Shown piece by piece: positions 23,795 through 34,410 of a stretch of 64,000 nucleotides of DNA (position 1 is the stretch's first letter; each line of letters starts with the position of its first letter). A program made the position numbers and the translations under genes. Below the pieces are notes generated by a model, which was not told the DNA's origin, made no database searches, and saw nothing but the letters and a program-made list of their open reading frames with translations. Source of the stretch: Rhynchopus sp. YZ270_cl-10 (taxonomy: Eukaryota > Euglenozoa > Diplonemea > Diplonemida > Diplonemidae); NCBI GenBank assembly GCA_964035575.1, contig OZ037934.1:682001-746000 (forward strand), given 5' to 3'.

Positions 23795-24105
23795 CGACTT
23801 TTTTCGGTATGTAACTTGGGATAGGCCCACATGATCATGGTCTATCATGTGGTACCTGTGTACCACTCGGTTTGCTCCCAGGGCTTTTCGACCAGCAGTC
23901 ACACATCCAAACAGTGATTTCCCACCTTAGACCACGTAATTACGTACCCTAGGGTCCGTAATTACGGACCCTAGGGTACGTAATTACGGACCCTAGGGTC
24001 CGTAATTACGGACCCGGGTCCGCACTTGAGGGTCCGTAATGAGGGTCCGTAAAATTTACGGACCCTCGGGTGTGTGGACCCCGCCGTGCGTGTATGGGTC
24101 GATTT

Positions 24106-24688
24106 CAAAACCCCCCCCCCCCCCCAAAAGTTCTTTTTTGTCTTTTTCATGATATAGGCAGTTTTTTTGCAGTCTGAGGTCCGGAACCGCCCCAAAAACG
24201 ATTTTCTGGGAGGTTTTGGGAGGTTTTGGGGCGAAATGGACCTTTTTTGACCATTTTTATGGTATTTTTAGGCTGTTTTTGGCCCTTCTTCTTACACAGC
24301 CTATTGGGGGTCAAAATAGCTATTTTTGACCAAAAAACATCAAATAAGCACCAAGAAAAGTGCCAAATGTGCCCAAAACAGGTCGGATTGGGCTCACAGC
24401 CCATTTTTGGGATATATTTGGGCCAACGGAGGCCTCCTGGCGTCAAATAAATTGTGTTTTTTGGTCAAAAATAGCTATTTTGACCCCCAATAGGCTGTGT
24501 AAGAAGAAGGGCCAAAAACAGCCTAAAAATACCATAAAAATGGTCAAAAAAGGTCCATTTCGCCCCAAAACCTCCCAAAACCTCCCAGAAAATCGTTTTT
24601 GGGGCGGTTCCGGACCTCAGACTGCAAAAAAACTGCCTATATCATGAAAAAGACAAAAAAGAACTTTTGGGGGGGGGGGGGGGGGGGG
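24106..24688. repeat. Large foldback, arms of about 230 bp
   Basis: Arms 24106-24335 and 24453-24688 are almost exact reverse complements (for example AAAAGTTCTTTTTTGTC mirrored by GACAAAAAAGAACTTTT), with a unique loop of about 120 bp. Identical open frames on opposite strands are a by-product. Confidence 0.9.
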
Positions 24689-24769
24689 TAGGGGGTCGCA
24701 TTGTCCTCACAAAAAGTGAAATAAAAATTTTTTGTGACATAGATACTCGTTTCCCGTGGAAAACTAGAC

Positions 24770-25850
24770 ACATACCCACCCCAAAAATGTTCGGAGGATC
24801 CAATGAAACCATTTTTTTACACTTTGGTGGGCTCAGAAATACCCAAAATGGGGAAAATTAGTGAAAAATGGACTTTTACCCCAAAATGGGCAAAAGTGGT
24901 TTTTTAGCAAAAAAATTGATTTTTTTGGATCACCAGAGGTCTATTTTGGTGACTCTCCGGTGCAAATCGGGTCCCAGGGGTCCTGTGGACCTGATTTCAA
25001 CGACCAACAGGCTTCTGTACCACTTGCAAATGATTTTTTTTGAGTTTTTGAGTCAAAAAAAGTGCTTGTCCACCCCTTGTCCACCCCTTGTCCAGTCCAG
25101 GACTTTTCCCCTGGCCATCACATAAAGTAGGGTATGATGCAAATTTGGGTACATACCCCCCCCAAAAATGGTCTGCGGACCCAATGGAACCGGTTTTTTA
25201 CCCTTTGGAGGACTTAGAAGCACTAGAAATGGGGAAAAGGAGTGAAAAATTGCCCTCCCCCCCAGATGGGGGGGCAGGGGCGGTTTTGGGCTAAAAAATG
25301 CCAATTTAGGGCCGCCAGAGGCCTCTTGGGGTCACTCTCCTGTGGAAATCGTACTCCTGGGGGTCCTGTGGGCCTGATTTCGGCCAGCTGCACCCTTTTG
25401 GACCCTTCGAACCGATCTTGGTTTGAAATATTGAGTTGAACATGACCCCCTGAACCCGTGCGTATGCGCCTCAAACACCCCCCTCACCCCTCCCCCCTCA
25501 CTGCCCACCTTCTCCTACCCTGCCAGGCGTAACAAATAAAAAAACGACCTCCCCCTCACAAAAAGCGTCTGAGGATGCTGCTGAGTTCGTGAGGAGGTTC
25601 GTGGATGGGGAGCAGATCAGGGGCGTGTGTATGGCGTGTCCTGATGAAGTGCTTCAGCTGGGGCTCGAAATGCACGGCTGTGGGGGGAGGCAGAAAATGC
25701 CAAATTAGGGATGCCAGAGGCCTCTTGGGGTCACTCTCCGGTGGAAATCGTACTCCTGGGGGTCCTGTGGGCCTGATTTCGACGAGCTGCACCCTTTTGG
25801 ACCCTTCGAACCGATCTTGGTTTGAATTATTTAGTCAAATATGTCAAATT
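24770..25850. repeat. Three diverged tandem units (about 370-420 bp)
   Basis: Segments ending near 25050, 25440 and 25845 share a CCAGAGG..GTCACTCTCC core, GGTCCTGTGG, CCTGATTTC and a TTTGA..AGT end. The second and third are most alike (GACCCTTCGAACCGATCTTG in both). Confidence 0.75.
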
Positions 25851-26099
25851 CCTCCAATCATAGGCTGTATACAGTACAAAATCATGAAAACACCAATAAA
25901 AACGCATTTTTTTACGTTTTTTCACGTTTTTTGCCGCAAAACCCCCCAAAAACCCCCGGAAACCCATTTTTGGGGTGGCACAGGGTGTGGGTCACCACTG
26001 AAATGGTCCACCAGCGAAAAAATAATAAAAATTACATAAAAACGTTAGCCAATGCGACCCTCTAGGGGGGGGGGGGGGGGGTTTTGAAATCGACCCATA

Positions 26100-26630
26100 T
26101 GTACAGACCCCCCCGTCCTCGGACAGGGAGATTGTGTCGATACTACAAGGAGCAGTGACATAAGTAGTTATAGGTGGGGAGGCTTCAACAAATTGAAATA
26201 CCACACTACTCTTAATCGTCGCTATACTTAATGAAAAGCCCTCGCTGTGTCAGACTTCGAGAACTTCCTTTTTTTGTTACCCCCATTTTTTTTTTGACCG
26301 TGAAAAGACCATCTGAGTACTTTCAAGTATTTTTTTTATATTGAATTTGATTTCACACAACGTGCTCTAAAATTGTCTGCCAAGAAGCATTGCAACCGCC
26401 AGACCCTGTCCATGCGTTTTTGTTGTGAAGAAGCGAGCTGGCGGTTGCACTCCCCCCCCTTTTCTCGAACACTGTCCGTTTTTTTTTTTTTTTCATGGTT
26501 TTTAGGAACCAACTGAGGCTACAAAAAAATATTGAGTTTCTCTCTTCTGTCCCACACCCCCCTTTAGGCTCTTCGCCACCCACTGTTCTTTTGGTTGAAC
26601 TTCATCATGGCGGGCGTCGATTCCAGTGAG
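26100..26630. other. Spacer without recognisable gene
   Basis: Mixed sequence with T and C runs. Nothing beyond simple repeats is seen. Confidence 0.5.
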
Positions 26631-26680
26631 GGTACTGTTCACAAGAGGGCTTTTTGTATTTCAAGGCAACTTTTTCCCCC
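26631..26680 (+). repeat. Recurrent intron-like motif, type B
   Basis: GGTACTGTTCACAAGAGGGC, then TGTATTTCAAGGCAAC and a pyrimidine tract. It begins 150 bp before the ATG at 26781. Confidence 0.65.
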
Positions 26681-26780
26681 GCCTAACATCCCCATTTACT
26701 GCTCACAGTATTTACACAAAAAACCCCCTTTGTCCCGAGAGGCTTGGTTTATTTTACCAAAACCTTTCTCTCTTTTCTTA

Positions 26781-27782
26781 ATGTACGTCTCACGCTTCTT
26801 CCACGAACAGGAAGACCCAACCGCGTTTGGGAATGTCTTCGCGCTTTGCGTGGTGGTGTGCGTTGTGATGTACTTTGCTTATGCGAAGCAGGACTGGGCA
26901 CATGGACGGCTCTCCTCAGCGAGGGGAAGCTACAGGGTGTTGTTGTCCGTCTGCCTTTACGCGCTCCCTGGGGTGGTTCTCTTGTCGGGGACGTTGCCGT
27001 TGTACCGGCTGCACCGTAGCGTTGCTGAGACGAACGATGTGTTCGCACAGTACCGTAGAGGGGTTGAGGAGGAGGCGGATCTCATATGTTTAACGGCAAC
27101 GGTACCTCTGCAGTTCACCCCTGATGTGGCTAGCATGGAGGAGATTGCACGCCTGCACAGTTCTCTGTACGAATGGGCCAGCCTCATGCGTTTGGGGATA
27201 CCAGACTCCACCGCGGTTCTCGCATTCACCGCCATGGCAATCCCGGTGGTGGTGCTGCTCTTCTCCTCTTCCTGCAGGCTGTTGTCCGAGCGAGCGAACA
27301 AATGCACCTTCGGGCTGCTTGCAGGGTCCGCAGTGTTTGTTGTCTTCGCGCACAGTGTGCTCTCTGCGCAGTCCTCTTCATTGCTTTACAACTGTCATAC
27401 CTACGTAGCGTTGACACAACGTGCTGGGGTGTCCGCGCAGAGGTATTATGAGGTGGAGTCTGCAGCGGTCGGAGCATTGCTTCAAAAGATGCCGTTGGGG
27501 GACCCGCTCGCACCGTACCATGCGGAGGTGGAAAAGGCGGTGAAGACAGTTCACACCCTCTGGACAGGTCTTGCGGACAGAACTGTCGCAGCGAAGACCG
27601 TTGCCTCTACGGCGGTAGTCCTCTGTGGCTCGGAAGGGTCAAGTGCAGTATCTTCCCTTGCACTCTCATCTGACCTCCTCTTCCTCTCCCTCGGTGCAGT
27701 GCTCCTCGCCATGACCGCCATAGGAGTAGAATGTCCGAATGAGGAAGAAAAAACAAAGGATCCTGATTTGTACTGTCAATAG
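26781..27782 (+). CDS. Multi-pass membrane protein, 333 aa
   Basis: The chosen start is the ATG after the tract CCTTTCTCTCTTTTCTTA. The frame is open upstream to 26595, but that part overlaps the recurrent motif and is unlike coding sequence. Five hydrophobic spans are visible at about residues 18-34, 51-72, 146-164, 172-192 and 300-318, giving a 2+2+1 arrangement with soluble loops after spans 2 and 4. That layout resembles tweety-type membrane proteins, but I see no signature motif and do not assign a family. The tail is acidic and basic (CPNEEEKTKD). The neighbour downstream is the PH-like scaffold gene on the same strand. Confidence 0.7.
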   Translation: MYVSRFFHEQEDPTAFGNVFALCVVVCVVMYFAYAKQDWAHGRLSSARGSYRVLLSVCLYALPGVVLLSGTLPLYRLHRSVAETNDVFAQYRRGVEEEADLICLTATVPLQFTPDVASMEEIARLHSSLYEWASLMRLGIPDSTAVLAFTAMAIPVVVLLFSSSCRLLSERANKCTFGLLAGSAVFVVFAHSVLSAQSSSLLYNCHTYVALTQRAGVSAQRYYEVESAAVGALLQKMPLGDPLAPYHAEVEKAVKTVHTLWTGLADRTVAAKTVASTAVVLCGSEGSSAVSSLALSSDLLFLSLGAVLLAMTAIGVECPNEEEKTKDPDLYCQ

Positions 27783-28207
27783 TGGAGGGAGAGAGGGAGG
27801 GAGGTGAGTTTCACTTTTTTTGTTCTCTCGCAACACGAATAATGCAATATTTTCAAATTTTCCCCCATTTTTTTGCCTGGTTTACAGCGTATTTGGACCA
27901 CTTACACAACCCTCCATACCCCCGCCGAAATTAATTTGCCAACACTAAAAACAAAGAAATGCCTTTTTCATTTCCTTCACCACCTCCACCCCCAACATCC
28001 TCCCCACCCCACCAACCCTCTCTCCAGACCACTACACACCTTTTGCCCCTCTTTTTCTCATTCTTTCTTTTGTCAAATGCCTCTCTCAATCCTGACAAAA
28101 CTTCGGTAGCCTCTAGAAACCCTTTCCCCCCTTCTGCACCTCTATATTAATGCCTTGAGTAGCTCCAAAAAAATACAAAAAACTTCTCTTTTTTTTTTGT
28201 GATCAAA

Positions 28208-28255
28208 GGTGACTAAGCAACAGGCTTAGGGTTCATCTTATAAACTTTTTTTTTT
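28208..28255 (+). repeat. Recurrent intron-like motif, type A
   Basis: Preceded by AAAG; GTGACTAAGC, AGGCTTAGGG, TTCATCTTATAAAC and a T tract. It begins 161 bp before ATG 28369. Confidence 0.65.
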
Positions 28256-28335
28256 ATTGGCCTCCCGAATCCAATAACGGTTCTATTCTAACCTTTCTTG
28301 TCATACGCTGATTTTCTCATATTTTTCTTTTCTCC

Positions 28336-28349
28336 GTTTATCTTGCAAG
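28336..28349 (+). promoter_or_regulatory. Candidate 3' splice acceptor before a start codon
   Basis: A long T/C tract ends in TTATCTTGCAAG, 19 nt before the ATG at 28369. It could accept a cis 5'-UTR intron or a spliced leader; which one cannot be told from sequence. Confidence 0.4.
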
Positions 28350-28368
28350 CCACGCCCTTTTTTCCACC

Positions 28369-31354
28369 ATGTCTCAAGAGGTACCACCCTCTCCGAATGA
28401 GGGTCTCCCGGTGCTCACGCAGTACCCTCAGCACCTTGCGCAGGAGCTGCGTGCATCGCCGATGCCTCAGAGGCAGAAGCTTCATTTTGTTGAGGCCGTC
28501 GACAAGGTGTCGCACTGGGGAAAGGCGCAGCCGAGGGTGTTAGCTCTGTCCTCGGATTTCTTGATTCTCATGACCACCCAAGGGGGTGTCAGCAGGATGC
28601 ACAGCATTCCCCATATCCGCAAAATCACGCACCAACGGTTCCACCACCGAGGCACCATTTGCGTCCGCATTTTAGTCTGCATGCCTTTGGAGAAGGATCT
28701 ACTCTTTATCTTTTCTCCACGAAGCTGTGCTGGCGGGGATCATGAAGCAGCTTCGAAACGGTTTTTGCAGTTTTTGAGGAAAATTCGAGAGCGGCCGGGG
28801 CATCGCACTGGCGGAGGGTGGTCTCCATGGGAAGGAATAGTAGCAGCGGTGGAACACGAAGACTTAAAGGAAAAGGCGCAGTTAACTGCACAACCGAATT
28901 CTCAGTATTTACCTCCAAAACAGCTGGCAAGACGGCACGCTGCGGCAGAACGGAGATCACAGTCTGCTCCAGCACCTCCTCCACCGGTTGCTGCTGCTAC
29001 AACAACAACAACATCAACGCCTACTCCAACAGCTACATCACCAAAATCGAAGCGAAAACTCAGTCCCCTCATTGTCCCTGCAACGGAAGAAGGCGGTGGG
29101 GGTGGAGGTGGACGTAAGGACTCCCCCCCGTCGTCGCCCCTCGCAGTGTCGTTGCTGCACCTTGCTGCGCAGCAGCCTGGGGCGCAGAGTCCGTCGCATT
29201 CGAATCGAATGCATGAGGGTTCAGGCATCGCAGAAACCTTGGGGGAAAACAGCACTCTGTTAAGTCCTGCGTCGAGGATAAGGGCGCGTGCCGTGGCGCA
29301 TGATACAGCAAGTCTCGAGGATCTTGGAGCACCGACAGGGCTGGCGTCGTCGAAGCTCGTAGCGGAGTTGGAAATGGAGATTGGGAAGTTGAAGGAGGAT
29401 ATCCAGGAGAAGGATACATACATCCTGGACCTGGAGAACCATTTTGTGGCGATTAGGTCGATGAATACATGGATCGAAGGGCAGGTATGGTATTTTATTT
29501 GAAATGATGGAAATTTTTTTTTCCTTCAGATGTACGAAAAGAAAGGACTAATTGAAGATTTGGAGGTGCGCAACACAGAGCTACAAAGGGATTTACAGAT
29601 GCTGAGGAAGACACAGTCGCCGAGGGACTCACCGACTTCAATGGTATAGCCTTTTTTTCTCTCTCTCCTTTTTTCATCATATAAACCACGACCACCCCCC
29701 ACAGGACTTCCGATCACGCAAAGTGTCCTTTGTTGAGCAGGCATCCCCGGTTATTTCTTATGAGGCAGACGGATCCGACCCTGACTCGCATGGCAAGCAC
29801 ACAACTGATGAAGATGCAGCCAGCCTCGCCAATGCAAGCAACCGAGCCCTTCAGGATGAAATCGGCTTTTTGAACAGCACGGTTGAGGAGCTGCAACGCA
29901 ACCGCCGCTCAGACGACGCGCGGGTTGAGGAGCTCACCCTCCTCGTCAACCGCATCCTTGCTGAAAAGAAGAGCGTTGTAGACGAAAACGAACGTCTCCG
30001 TCGGCAGGTCTTCTCCCGCGACGACAGCACACATGATGATGATGACGCATCCCTCGATGATACCCAACCCTCCCCACGTCAAGGCCTTCGTCGGATGAAC
30101 ACCGCCATCGCAGTCCCCACTGCCGTCGCCACCCAAACCACTCCACGGCAAACCACCCCACGACAGCGAGGATTTAAACCCTCCCTCCCGCCTCTCGTTA
30201 CAAAGGACGCCATGGAGATCAGCCAAAGCGTTGAGTCATGTGGGTCAAGTGGTACCCCAGCATCGAGTGTTTTGCCAAAGGTGGTTCCGTCGCCTCCGTT
30301 GGTAGAGTTGCATGGGGATCCAGAGATGTTGCGGTTGAAGGCTTATTGCGATGCGTTGATCACACCGAAGAAGGAGAAGGTGGGGACGAATACACCGTCA
30401 CCGAGAACCCCGCAGACTCCGCCGCATACTAGATCGGAATCGCCGTCACCAAGTAAAAATACGATTTCGACGCGGAATGATGACGCAAGCCACGCAACGT
30501 TCGAGCGATTTGCGCAGACCGAAACACTTCTTACCTCTGGGGTTGCAACGCAGACCGAACTCATCCGGGTTGTCCTCCACGCTCGCTCTGTCTTCTTAAG
30601 CTCGAGAGAGGAGAAGCCCCCTTCGCTTTCCTCCGACCTTCTCTTGAAGCTCGCAAAGGAGCAATACCGTGAACAACACGAAGACTTCCCTTTGGTTCGC
30701 GAGTTGGTCCAGCACGCCCCTCCGCAACACCCAGGGAGAGAAGAAGATACACCCACCCCAGACGCATCTGTGAAATCTTTGTCAAATGCGCCTAAAGGAG
30801 AGAGGAATGGGGTGTCTTTGGAACCGCATCAGAGGCTGCAGTCGCTGCCTACGCAACAGAGGTTTTCCCCCCCGCTCCCTGCGGCGATAAAGGAATCTCC
30901 GGTGTCTCCGATTGTGAAGAGCGCGTGGGAAGGGGAGGTGGTGTCTCCCCAGGTGGGGACCTGTTGTAGCTTTCACAGTGCGGTGTCGCCGTTGGGGACG
31001 TTGGGGTGTGATGTGGAGTCGTCGTTCAGCGGGAGGTCTTGCCCGGAGGAGTCGTTCTACGCAAAGCTGCTGGAGATAGGGATGAACCACGAAGAGGTGG
31101 AGACGCTGCTCAGGTTAAGTGTGCGGAAGCGGGAGCATCTGCACTATGTGACGTATGATGAGCTGGTGGCGTCGGGGCTGGCGGTTCCCCTCGTGAGGCG
31201 TCTGGTTACGGTGTTCGGGTTGTCGCATATGCTCCCGGCGCGTGGTCGCAGTGTGGTGTGTGGTGGCAAGTCGCCGCCCCCATCGATTACCAAAGGCATC
31301 GCAAAGTTGAATACCCTAACAGCAGCGATCATTGACGGCACCTTCACTCCCTAA
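28369..31354 (+). CDS. PH-like / coiled-coil / SAM-like scaffold protein, 959 aa, three exons
   Basis: Exons 28369-29484, 29530-29643 and 29705-31354 join in phase 0 across two short introns (45 and 61 nt; GTATGG..TTCAG and GTATAG..CACAG), linking frames that look separate. Residues about 38-150 resemble a PH-like beta fold (HWGKAQPRVLALSSDFLIL, later FLQFLRKIRERPG). A low-complexity linker rich in Ala, Pro, Thr and Gly follows. Two coiled-coil stretches lie at about 325-400 (ELEMEIGKLKEDIQEKD) and 460-515 (EELTLLVNRILAEKKSV). The middle is Ser/Pro-rich and phosphorylatable in appearance. Near the C-terminus, residues about 855-915 (FYAKLLEIGMNHEEVETLLR) resemble a SAM-like helical domain. 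Probably a membrane- or cytoskeleton-associated scaffold; PH and SAM assignments are by pattern only. Confidence 0.8.
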
Positions 31355-31395
31355 AAAATTTTTTTGAGGGCATATCAAGATTGAACGAAATGTCC
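31355..31395. other. 3' flank of scaffold gene
   Basis: AT-rich sequence directly after the stop codon, leading into the motif at 31396. Confidence 0.4.
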
Positions 31396-31468
31396 ACCGG
31401 TACAAGCTGGTCATACCAAAGGTACACTGTTTCACGAGAGGCCTTTGTATTTCAACTCTACCTTTTTT
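31396..31468 (+). repeat. Recurrent intron-like motif, type B, with upstream extension
   Basis: ACCGGTACAAGCTGGTCATA, then AAAGGTACACTG, CACGAGAGGCC, TTTGTATTTCAACTC and a T tract. The extension before AAAGGT is shared with copies at 31951, 37757 and 52007. Confidence 0.7.
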
Positions 31469-31950
31469 GGAGACGACGCTGATGGAAGGAAAACTCCATC
31501 AATTGAAAATATCTTAATCATTTGTAAGAACAGTTGGAGTGTAGTTTGCGCACCTATGCAAAGCTATGTTGTCATTTTTTAAAATTTAACGCGCAATTTT
31601 TTTGTGGTCGTGCAAAAATCCTGGAAAAGTGAATTTTTATAACCCTTACCAAAAACCCCTACCATAACCTAAATTGGTGCTTTTGGAAGTCGGTCAACGA
31701 CCTGTCAGCGACCTGTCACGACCTGTCAATATCAGGGGGGGTGTGTATAACGTCCCTGTGTCAGCGGCCTGTCAGCGACCTGTCAATATCGACCCCTCCC
31801 GGAGCACCATAAATGGGGTGACTGTCATATACCCCAAAAAAAAGTGATTGATGAGGATTGGTTGACAGCTGTGTGAACTCTTCGTGGGGTAAGAGTAGGG
31901 CACATCAGATGACAACTTCTAGATCGATGTGCCGGAGTGTGCCCACTGGC
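31469..31950. other. Spacer without recognisable gene
   Basis: It contains short direct repeats of GCGACCTGTCA (about 31700-31790). Confidence 0.5.
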
Positions 31951-32029
31951 GTACCGGTTGCTTGTACCAAAGGTACGCTGTTCACAGAGAGGGGGTTGTT
32001 GTATTTTCAAAAGTCAAATTTCATTTCAG
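31951..32029 (+). repeat. Recurrent intron-like motif, type B
   Basis: GTACCGGTTGCTTGTACC, AAAGGTACGCTGTTCAC, TTGTATTTTCAAAAGTCAA, ending TTTCATTTCAG. Confidence 0.7.
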
Positions 32030-32126
32030 CTTTCTTTCTTTTGTAGTTTTTTTTTTTTTTGTATTCATATTTTGTTGCGTTTTGTTCGGTCTTGTTTAGG
32101 ATTCCGGTTTTGATTGCTCAGAAAAA

Positions 32127-32312
32127 ATGAACGAGATGAGCAAAGAAGAAAAAGAAAATCAAGTACGTGTGGCTGCGATGTCGATACCTATCCCCAGGTG
32201 GGTGTGGACTCAGGTGAAGAGTGTGTTACTAAAAAAGAAAATCCTGCAGCCCAGTTGGGCTGACCGATTTCAGATCAAAAAGGATTGTCAAAAAAAAAAA
32301 AAAAGTGTCTAG
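32127..32312 (+). CDS. Possible small gene, 61 aa
   Basis: The ATG stands 29 nt after a T-rich tract ending in TTTAG. The product is highly basic and lysine-rich at both ends (MSKEEKEN, KKDCQKKKKSV) with no recognised domain. It could be a short real gene, a first exon (a GTACGT donor occurs at codon 13) or chance. Confidence 0.2.
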   Translation: MNEMSKEEKENQVRVAAMSIPIPRWVWTQVKSVLLKKKILQPSWADRFQIKKDCQKKKKSV

Positions 32313-32794
32313 TTGTCGTTCCCTCACCCCCCCTTTCTTGTTGTTTGATGCATTGACGCTTCCACACACACTATCTCTCACCTGTTGGGTGGTGGTGTTG
32401 CGGAGCGCGGTTGGGGGTGAGTGAAACGACGTGACACTGTCCGCTCACAAAGGTAGTGTTTGCGCAAAAAAAAAAAGTATAAATATTGAGCGCGTGAAAG
32501 TTCACGTGGTCCGCTCACGTGGTCAGTGCTGTGCAATTAGCTAGACACCATTTACCAATTGTGGTGACCTGCACGCAAGCCAGTGAGATTTGCTGTCCTT
32601 ATGTTGGTATTGTTGTGTGGGGGGGCGCTGTGCATTATTTTGCACAGTGCACTGTTTTCTTAAAAAGTGTCTGCAACCTGTGACGGCATTCATCTTTGCA
32701 ACGTTTGTGAGAAGGTGATGAGAGGCAATCCCTCTGTTGTGAGGTGTGTCTTGCCTCAATAAACTATTTACCTTTTTTTTGTGTTCTGTTGCTA
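32313..32794. other. Spacer with GTCCGCTCAC repeats
   Basis: GTCCGCTCAC recurs at about 32439 and 32509, each followed by GGTCAGTG/GGTAGTG-like sequence. A related inverted stretch lies at 13226-13277. No gene seen. Confidence 0.5.
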
Positions 32795-33750
32795 CAGTCC
32801 CGCCTCTAATTAGTGAATTTCTAATTTATAAATTCGACCAAATCTGAAAATATTTAATTAGCGACTTTATAAATTAGAACGTCACTAATTAAGATTTTAT
32901 AAATTACAGCTTGTCCACCCAAATCCCAGTCTGAATCTCTACAAGACTATCTGCATCTTTCTCTCCGACCATCATGTCTGTCTCCACCACGGAATGAACG
33001 GAAAAAATGAAGAAATATGCCGAAGATGTGACCATCGTCGAGCAGGCTGTCCTCACCGCCCCGGAGATTGTCACCATCACAGACAACGCCATGGCGGATG
33101 ACAGAGAAGTTGAAAGTGCCAGCCTCACCGTTCATCGGCGGACGCAGGCACTGATGACAGACCGCACGCTGATGTGATGGCGTGGTGGAATGACGCTCAC
33201 CCAGGACGCCATATTTCTGCTCCCACCATCTCCAAGTACAAAACCCACAAAAAGAGAGCGGTTCGTACTTCACCCAAGGCTCTTTTGAACCCCGAGGAGC
33301 TGAAGAGGTTTCTCAACCTTACGGGGATGACCCGCAAGTTCAACAGCCAACCGATTTGCGTCGCTTGCGAGGGGGATGGTGGTGAAGACGAGGCGGGACA
33401 CGCCTCGGTGTAACCGACTCCTGGTACCAGGTCTTTTCATCTCGTGGGCGAAATAGACCATGGAGGTGAACGGCATGCGCGTCCGCACAGCCACCACCGA
33501 CCGCACCGTTTTTTACCTCCGTGTATCACTGATTACACACCTCCTTTTCCACATATTCCTCCAACAGAACCCGCACAAACCCGTCGTCACTTGTGCAGGC
33601 AAAAAAAAATTTTTCGGCTCCGCCGGGGAAAATAAATTCGATAACTTAGTATTCCCCCCCGAAAAATAAATTAATTCACGACTTTATAAATTAGAACGTC
33701 ACTAATTAGGATTTTATAAAATAAAACGCTATTAATTATAGGCGGGACTG
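32795..33750 (+). mobile_element. pogo/Tigger-like DNA transposon remnant, 956 bp
   Basis: The termini CAGTCCCGCCTCTAATTA and TAATTATAGGCGGGACTG are inverted and TA flanks both sides. Subterminal sequence TTATAAATTAGAACGTCAC occurs near both ends in the same orientation. Inside, the frame at 33165-33413 encodes WWNDAHPGRHISAPTISKYK, which fits the CENP-B-type HTH domain of pogo/Tigger transposases (W-x-n-ISxxTISK). Stops lie before it and no DDE domain follows, so the element is a dead or nonautonomous derivative. Confidence 0.7.
33165..33413 (+). pseudogene. Transposase HTH (CENP-B-like) fragment
   Basis: About 80 codons with the motif ISAPTISKYK followed by a basic stretch (THKKRAVRT) and LLNPEELKRFLN. 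It resembles the DNA-binding half of pogo-family transposases only. Confidence 0.5.
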
Positions 33751-33752
33751 TA

Positions 33753-34330
33753 TTTTTTTTTTTTTGATAAAACAACTTGTTGTCAATTCTAAAAAGATTG
33801 GAGGCAGCGCTGCAGGGCAAACAAAACGGATTGAAAAAAACAGAAGCTTGCTTGTTTTCTTTGAGTACTCAATTAACCACAACAACCGTACTTCAGTTTA
33901 ACACATTTTTTCACCTTTTTGTTTTCCCGGCTTTGAGCGCACAAACAAAAGACCCGATCTTTTTTTTTTTTTGCGAAGTTTTGCGACCCCTCCCCCTCGT
34001 TCATCTGACTGATGAGAGGAAGCGCGGGTTTTTGTAAGAATGAGAGGCTTATATCCATCTAAGCCTCTCGTGAGAAAACTTTTCTTTTATTATTAGTACG
34101 TCAGTGCCTTTGCGTTTAGCGAGAGAACACACAAAAGATGCAGACCTAACCTACACTGACCGGTTTGGCTGTATTTAGTTATTTTTTTTAAGCCTCAAAG
34201 AGGTTTCCTCTTCACGGCCAGGTCAGTGGGAGCGTATTGCAGTAATAAAAAAAATGTATCGCAGAATATTTATTACACACTTTACGCACATTTTTTTGAC
34301 GATTCAAAAGGTTTGACTAACTCCCCAGGT
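33753..34330. other. Spacer without recognisable gene
   Basis: AT-rich, with a hairpin-bearing motif relative at 34040. Confidence 0.5.
34040..34096 (+). repeat. Motif relative with a perfect 10-bp hairpin
   Basis: GAGAGGCTTA and TAAGCCTCTC form an inverted pair around an 8-nt loop. It is followed by AAAACTTTTCTTTTATTATTAG, ending like an acceptor. Confidence 0.55.
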
Positions 34331-34410
34331 GTTCTTGGCCACGCCCCAAGGATACACTGTTTTTTCACGAGAGGGCCTTTTGCTGTATTTCAGGTCAACT
34401 TTTCTTTTTT
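34331..34410 (+). repeat. Recurrent intron-like motif, type B
   Basis: CCCCAAGGATACACTG, TTCACGAGAGGGCC, TGTATTTCAGGTCAAC and a T tract. Confidence 0.65.

Larger units (their letters stand above)
20805..24086 (+). mobile_element. 3.28-kb TIR element, copy B, head-to-tail with copy A
   Basis: Same ends and interior order as copy A and near-identical sequence over most of the length. Differences include the shorter heptamer array, a few small indels (for example near 21430 and 22650) and subterminal array changes. The tandem arrangement suggests duplication of the element or insertion next to itself. Confidence 0.85.
24095..26097. mobile_element. 2.0-kb TA-flanked TIR element
   Basis: The ends TGGGTCGATTTCAAAACCCC and GGGGTTTTGAAATCGACCCA are exact inverses and TA flanks both sides, as for Tc1/mariner-type insertion. 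Long C and G runs adjoin both TIRs. The interior holds a large foldback and three diverged tandem units but no recognisable transposase, so it is nonautonomous. Its left edge lies only 8 bp beyond copy B of the 3.3-kb element. Confidence 0.8.
27783..28368. other. Spacer and 5' region of next gene
   Basis: Pyrimidine-rich (C- and T-rich at 27960-28140). It contains motif A at 28208 and an acceptor-like TTGCAAG 20 bp before the next ATG. Confidence 0.5.

Noticed and set aside
24147-24647. Two similar proteins on opposite strands
   Set aside because: They are the two arms of a foldback read in each direction, low-complexity and without any family signature.
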